From: Erysipelotrichaceae bacterium
Lineage (GTDB): Bacteria; Bacillota_I; Bacilli_A; Erysipelotrichales; Erysipelotrichaceae
Direction: 5' to 3'
Length of the DNA: 59,569 nt
Assembly: GCA_030694975.1 (NCBI GenBank)
Contig: JAUYTU010000009.1
Span: forward strand, 1-59,569
A program made the translations under genes and the position numbers. The notes beneath the pieces were generated by a model, which worked only from the letters and a program-made list of their open reading frames with translations, had not been told where the DNA came from and made no database searches. Of the stretch, positions 55,966-59,569 are shown in pieces. The stretch's first letter is position 1. Each line of letters begins with the position of its first letter.

Positions 55966-56858
55966 CGTTGCCACCTCAAATATCGGGTTACCGATACAAA
56001 GCTGCCAATCAGCCCTACAAATACCGCAATACCAACCAAGATTCCGGCTGTATAGTAAACTAGCGGAAAGGGTGATTGAAGCACAAACATTTGAGCCAAG
56101 AAGACTCCACCTAAGGCTTCGTATAAATATATATATCCCATCGTTGCCACCAATATTGGAAAAATGGATCCCAATATTCCAATAAGGATTCCCTCAATAA
56201 CATAAGGCATCCGGATAAAACCGTTTTTTGCACCTACTGTCCGCATGATCGATATTTCATTAATCCTTGAACATATTGACGCATTAATTGTATTAGAAAT
56301 AAGGAAAACGGCAACAATACTTAATCCTATAACTAAAATATAACCAACTGATCGAATATAATCAAGCATATTCATTAATTGTACCGTCCCGGTACCACCA
56401 TAAGATACTTTTTCAACACCTGCAATTAATCGGATAGATTCAGCAACTGCTTCGATATCCGAACCTTCATTTGTCTTTACTAAGTACGCAGCACGTAACG
56501 GATTTCCTACTCCACGGTATGATTCAAAGATTTTTCCATCCTCACCATACGTGGCAACCAGTTTATCCAATTCTTCATCTTTTGAAGAATATTCAACATC
56601 CAAGACTCCGACGATTTCCGAAATCTGTGTATAAATGATTCCCAATGGCTCTTCTTTATTGAATTCCTCATTGACTTTCACGTGAATCTGAACACTTTCT
56701 TCAACAGAATACGTAATCTGTTCAATGTTGATGCTTAAGATAATAAATATTCCTACAAACAATAGTGCATAAGCGACTGCAGATGCACTGGAAACCGTCA
56801 TGGCACCATGACGTACCAAGCCTAGGAAGGCTTCTTTAAAGTGTCGGAACAGGTTCAT
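55962..56858 (-). CDS. ftsX: FtsX, division/wall-remodelling permease
   Basis: A 298-residue membrane protein with four helices (about 20-43, 168-190, 217-245, 267-290) and the extracellular loop (about 45-165) that contacts the hydrolase. Together with FtsE it transmits ATP-driven shape changes to the wall hydrolase across the membrane. It overlaps ftsE by 23 bases and the M23 gene by four. Confidence 0.95.
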   Translation of the reverse strand: MNLFRHFKEAFLGLVRHGAMTVSSASAVAYALLFVGIFIILSINIEQITYSVEESVQIHVKVNEEFNKEEPLGIIYTQISEIVGVLDVEYSSKDEELDKLVATYGEDGKIFESYRGVGNPLRAAYLVKTNEGSDIEAVAESIRLIAGVEKVSYGGTGTVQLMNMLDYIRSVGYILVIGLSIVAVFLISNTINASICSRINEISIMRTVGAKNGFIRMPYVIEGILIGILGSIFPILVATMGYIYLYEALGGVFLAQMFVLQSPFPLVYYTAGILVGIAVFVGLIGSFVSVTRYLRWQR

Positions 56859-57540
56859 TTTTTATGTATCCTCCTTCCGCCAAATCAGCTACAATGTGAC
56901 CATCATATAGTAAGACAGTGCGTTTTTTAAACTGATTGACCAACGTAATATCATGTGTGACCATCAAGATTGTCGTACCTTCTTCACGATTAATCTTTTC
57001 AAGAAGTAACATGATATCCGTAGACATATCCGGATCTAGATTACCGGTGGGTTCATCACAAATCAACAGTTTCGGTTGATTGGCAATCGCCCTGGCAATC
57101 GCGGTGCGCTGTAATTGTCCGCCTGACAACTGCTCCGGGAAACTTTTCATTTTGTCAGATAAACCGACCAAATGAAGGATTTCACGAACTCGTTGTCGTG
57201 CTTTAAGCTTTGGTGTTCCAATTGCTTCCAAAGCAAAGTATACATTCTCAAATACTGTTTTTCTTTCAAGCAACTTATAATCTTGAAAGACAACGCCTAC
57301 ATTTCTTCGAAACATCGGAATCTTAGAACGTCTAAGTTTTCCGATATTGATTCCGACAACTTCCACAAGACCCCCGGAAGGAATCTCTTCACCATCCAAT
57401 AATTTGATGAGTGTCGATTTCCCCGAACCCGTAGGTCCTATGATATACACGAACTCTCCCTGTTCTATGGTCATATTTATATTGTGAAGAGCGTTGACTC
57501 CGTTTTTATAAGTTTTACTAACATTTCTCATTAATACCAT
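56836..57540 (-). CDS. ftsE: FtsE, ABC ATPase of FtsEX
   Basis: The cytoplasmic ATPase subunit, 234 residues: Walker A GPTGSGKST (35-43), Q-loop VVFQDYKLLE, ABC signature LSGGQLQR, Walker B LLICDEPTGNLD, and H-loop VTHD. GGGAGG precedes the ATG. It is the first gene of ftsE-ftsX-M23, with an extended -10 promoter (TGGTAGAAT, 57572-57564) and palindromes upstream. Confidence 0.97.
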   Translation of the reverse strand: MVLMRNVSKTYKNGVNALHNINMTIEQGEFVYIIGPTGSGKSTLIKLLDGEEIPSGGLVEVVGINIGKLRRSKIPMFRRNVGVVFQDYKLLERKTVFENVYFALEAIGTPKLKARQRVREILHLVGLSDKMKSFPEQLSGGQLQRTAIARAIANQPKLLICDEPTGNLDPDMSTDIMLLLEKINREEGTTILMVTHDITLVNQFKKRTVLLYDGHIVADLAEGGYIKNEPVPTL

Positions 57541-57563
57541 GAGTTACCTCCCTCGTACATTGT

Positions 57564-57659
57564 ATTCTACCACAACATGTGTGAATTGTTGATGAAAGTT
57601 ATTGTCAATTCGTGACAAGCATGTCAATACGTGACAAATAAGTAATGACAAAGTCGTCA
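57564..57659 (-). promoter_or_regulatory. Promoter and TGTCA-N5-TGACA palindrome array of ftsEX
   Basis: Two similar inverted repeats occur 19 bases apart: TTGTCA-attcg-TGACAA (57602-57618) and TGTCA-atacg-TGACA (57622-57636). A looser one, TGAC-6-GTCA (57646-57659), overlaps the YitT stop. They lie upstream of the extended -10 TGGTAGAAT (57572-57564). They look like regulator sites; the regulator is not identified. Confidence 0.6.
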
Positions 57660-58508
57660 CACTTTATAATCCAGCGTAAATCCATACCCCTTAACTTCTG
57701 TGGTTTCATTTGCTATAAAGAACGCCTGTTTGTCAACCGAATGAATGATTTGTGTCAACTCAGGATATTGATTCTTCATAATAACCGCCAAAATGATCGG
57801 ACGATCTTCCCCAGTATATCCACCCGTCGCATTAAGCAATGTAGTTCCTCTATCAAGTTTATCATGTATCAGTGGAATCAGTTCTTTATAATGCTCAGAA
57901 ATGATATACACAGCTTTAGCCTGTTGCCCACCAAATACTAAAATCTTATCTAAGGAAAAGGCACATGCCCAAACCGATATAAACCCGATCAAGACCGCTT
58001 CAAGCCCAAAGGCATATAAACCCAATAGTACTGTAAGAGCATCCACGATTAATACGAGTTTATGAATTTCAATGTGAGTGTATTTATGTATGACCAGTGG
58101 AGGAACATCCATTCCACCCGTCGAAGAGCCACTTCGAATAACCATACCAACACCTATACCTGCTAGTAATCCACCATACAAACTGGCTAAGATCGGATCC
58201 AACGCCTGCGTGTATTGCATCTTTATAGTAAATGTAAGCATAAACGGATATAGAAAGGAACTTATGACCGTGCTGAATGCAAATTGTCTGCCTAAAGCAA
58301 AAGCACCAACAATAAACAACCCAATAACCAATATGTTAATTACAATTCCTGGGGAAACATTGATCAGAGGTTGCAATGCAACTGCAATACCGGCTACCCC
58401 GCCCGATAATATATTGTATGGCAAAATAAACACCCCGACCGATAATGCCAAAATGTAATTTCCAACGACCAATAGCAACCCATTCTTAATCCATTTTTTC
58501 ATTACCAT
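57657..58508 (-). CDS. YitT family membrane protein
   Basis: A 283-residue protein: five or six membrane helices (about 5-200) followed by a cytoplasmic DUF2179 domain (about 205-283, PIILAVIMKNQYPELTQII). The YitT signature SGGVAGIAVAL near residue 35 and GSSTGGMD (about 125-132) are present. The family is widespread in Firmicutes; the transported substrate is not established. The start at ATG 58508 has AGAGG; a TTG five codons upstream is rejected. It is on the same strand as ftsE but independently promoted. Confidence 0.9.
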   Translation of the reverse strand: MVMKKWIKNGLLLVVGNYILALSVGVFILPYNILSGGVAGIAVALQPLINVSPGIVINILVIGLFIVGAFALGRQFAFSTVISSFLYPFMLTFTIKMQYTQALDPILASLYGGLLAGIGVGMVIRSGSSTGGMDVPPLVIHKYTHIEIHKLVLIVDALTVLLGLYAFGLEAVLIGFISVWACAFSLDKILVFGGQQAKAVYIISEHYKELIPLIHDKLDRGTTLLNATGGYTGEDRPIILAVIMKNQYPELTQIIHSVDKQAFFIANETTEVKGYGFTLDYKV

Positions 58509-58529
58509 ACGATACCTCTTCAATAATAC

Positions 58530-58538
58530 ATTATAACA
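58530..58538 (-). promoter_or_regulatory. Extended -10 promoter of the YitT gene
   Basis: TGTTATAAT (58538-58530), with TTATCG at 17 bases as a poor -35. Confidence 0.55.
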
Positions 58539-58601
58539 CTATAGCAAAGTTACGATAACCCCCACTCTTAATGTTACACCCTTGAGACAAAATCATTATA
58601 A

Positions 58602-58627
58602 CAAAAGCGTCGTTGATATCGACGCTT
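58602..58627 (-). terminator. Terminator of pcp
   Basis: The stem aagcgtcg (58605-58612)/cgacgctt (58620-58627), then TTTTGTT on the minus strand. Confidence 0.85.
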
Positions 58628-58635
58628 GCGGAGAA

Positions 58636-59259
58636 CTAGGGAGCGAGGTCGCTTCCTTTTTTAATGATTGTTTCAAGGGCTATGTTGATACCTTTGACCA
58701 TCATATCCAAAGGCATAGAAGGCATTGTTGGTTTATTGATGACTTGTTCCGGCAAAAAAGGAACATGAATAAACCCCGATTGAATATTTAGACATTCCGT
58801 TTCGCAATAATGTCGAATTGCATAGATGACATGATTGCACACAAAGGTTCCCGCTGTATTGGAAATCGATGCTGAAATACCGATATCTCTTACGCTATTC
58901 ATCATATCCTTAATCGGCAGATTGACCAAGTAAGCATCCGGTCCGTCTTTAATGATCTTCTCATCGACGGGTATGTTGTGCTCATTGTCTTCAATCCCAT
59001 AGTCATCCACATTAATGCCTACCCTCTCAAAGGTAATATCCGTTCTACCACCCGCCTGGCCAAGACTTAGCACAACATCGGGTTGATGTTTTCGGATCAT
59101 TTCGATAATAACATCAACAGATTTAAAGCGGACGGTAGGAATCTCGACTTTGATAAGGGGTTTCCCCAAGATTTGATCGGGTAATAACTTCAATATCTCC
59201 AATGCCGGATTCACATTTTCTCTACCGAAGGGTTCAAAAGCTGTTACAAGTATCTTCAT
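58636..59259 (-). CDS. pcp: Pyroglutamyl-peptidase I
   Basis: Removes N-terminal pyroglutamate from peptides; a cytoplasmic C15 cysteine protease. The start at ATG 59259 (MKILVTAFEPFGRENVNPAL) with GAGGTGAT gives 207 residues; the frame extends 16 codons further but is not conserved. Catalytic triad: E78 (DITFERVGIN), C141 (TAGTFVCNHVIY) and H165 (GFIHVPFLP), the standard spacing. It is a single-gene unit. Confidence 0.97.
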   Translation of the reverse strand: MKILVTAFEPFGRENVNPALEILKLLPDQILGKPLIKVEIPTVRFKSVDVIIEMIRKHQPDVVLSLGQAGGRTDITFERVGINVDDYGIEDNEHNIPVDEKIIKDGPDAYLVNLPIKDMMNSVRDIGISASISNTAGTFVCNHVIYAIRHYCETECLNIQSGFIHVPFLPEQVINKPTMPSMPLDMMVKGINIALETIIKKGSDLAP

Positions 59260-59278
59260 AGCAATCACCTCATTTTTC

Positions 59279-59307
59279 AATATATACCTGCCTTTGTTCT
59301 GCGTCAA
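59279..59307 (-). promoter_or_regulatory. Promoter of pcp
   Basis: TTGACG (59307-59302), a 17-base spacer and TATATT (59284-59279). Confidence 0.7.
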
Positions 59308-59387
59308 TAGATCACCTCAAATTTATCATTTATGCAAGTCATCTATCAACATTGGCAACTTATCGAAAAGACATATGCTTTTTCTCG

Positions 59388-59439
59388 TTTCTCTTTTACA
59401 ATCAGAAACGTAGCGGTTATCGCTTTGTAAAAGGAGAAA
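59388..59439 (+). repeat. Long imperfect inverted repeat near right edge
   Basis: A 14-base arm tttctcttttacaa (59388-59401) is repeated inverted at 59425-59439 with one extra G; a small AGCG/CGCT hairpin lies in the loop. The right arm contains AAAGGAG, a perfect ribosome site that the fold would hide if transcribed rightward. No ORF of length follows it directly. Confidence 0.5.
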
Positions 59440-59495
59440 TTAACTATTATAAATCAAGAGAAAAATGAGATAAAACGAAAAGAATAATTCTATCC

Positions 59496-59569
59496 ATGAC
59501 AAAATCCAGTCAGTTCGACTGCTTTGTCGATTGCGTAATCCCGGATTTCAAAACGCTACCTCATTTTGG
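59496..59569 (+). CDS. Possible partial ORF at right edge
   Basis: From ATG 59496 the plus-strand frame stays open for 24 codons to the end of the window (begins MTKSSQFDCFVDCVI). All three minus-strand frames contain stops here. There is no convincing ribosome site. The two cysteines and KSSQFDCF are suggestive of a transposase start, but no family can be named from so short a piece. Confidence 0.25.
   Translation, partial: MTKSSQFDCFVDCVIPDFKTLPHF

Overview
The window reads as a chromosomal segment of a low-to-mid-GC Firmicute, most likely Erysipelotrichia or a close relative. The evidence is: a Bacillus-like order of translation and transcription genes (sigH-rpmG-secE-nusG / rplK-rplA / rplJ-rplL-methyltransferase-rpoB-rpoC / rpsL-rpsG-fusA-tuf); the rapZ-yvcK-whiA and uvrA-hprK-lgt-trxB clusters; the standard genetic code with TGA as stop; and a ribosomal protein L11 of the mollicute kind, which lacks the usual proline loop. 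FtsEX with a peptidoglycan hydrolase, Lgt and a PG-binding C-terminal protease point to a walled cell, so this is not a true mollicute. Nearly all genes lie on the minus strand. The exceptions are a small membrane gene at the left edge, a pepT-photolyase-small membrane protein group at 42.6-45.4 kb, and a possible partial ORF at the right edge.

Layout. 1-0.6 kb: the edge of a transposase-type HTH gene and an unknown membrane protein. 0.7-5.1 kb: str operon with a two-hairpin leader, and tuf with an extra promoter of its own. 5.1-14.9 kb: rpoC, rpoB, an rRNA-methyltransferase-like gene, rplL, rplJ and an L10 leader. 14.9-16.9 kb: an accessory insert (three small membrane proteins, a DUF2089 regulator, a DUF1801 protein) that splits rplJL from rplKA. 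17.0-22.9 kb: rplA, rplK with an L1-type leader, an unknown wHTH gene, nusG, secE, rpmG, sigH, rlmB, mrnC, and cysS under a cysteine T-box. 23.1-27.5 kb: gap, an Eis-like acetyltransferase overlapping a DUF2156 gene, small membrane and HTH genes. 27.6-40.1 kb: whiA, yvcK, rapZ, trxB, an lgt::HAD-phosphatase fusion, hprK, uvrA, uvrB and a C-terminal processing protease. 40.2-53.4 kb: an accessory block (alpha-galactosidase, peptidase T, class II photolyase, an AbiE-like toxin-antitoxin pair, a DUF2177/DUF1295/fatty-acid-kinase-like operon, a beta-galactosidase). 53.4-59.3 kb: CapA lipoprotein, M23 hydrolase, ftsX, ftsE, YitT and pyroglutamyl peptidase.

How the parts work together. The ribosome and RNA polymerase genes carry recognisable autoregulatory leaders (L10 leader, L1-site mimic, str leader), and charging of tRNA-Cys controls cysS through a T-box. 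HprK, the phosphatase domain fused to Lgt, YvcK, RapZ and GapDH form a carbon-metabolism group. FtsEX, the coiled-coil M23 hydrolase and the S41 protease serve wall remodelling and division. The most noteworthy observations are the Lgt-phosphatase fusion beside hprK, the self-contained DUF2089 operon with palindromes on its promoter, the AbiE-like pair with a three-site operator, the one-chain DAK/DegV protein in an operon with two membrane proteins, the palindrome array upstream of ftsEX, and an enlarged RpoB segment.
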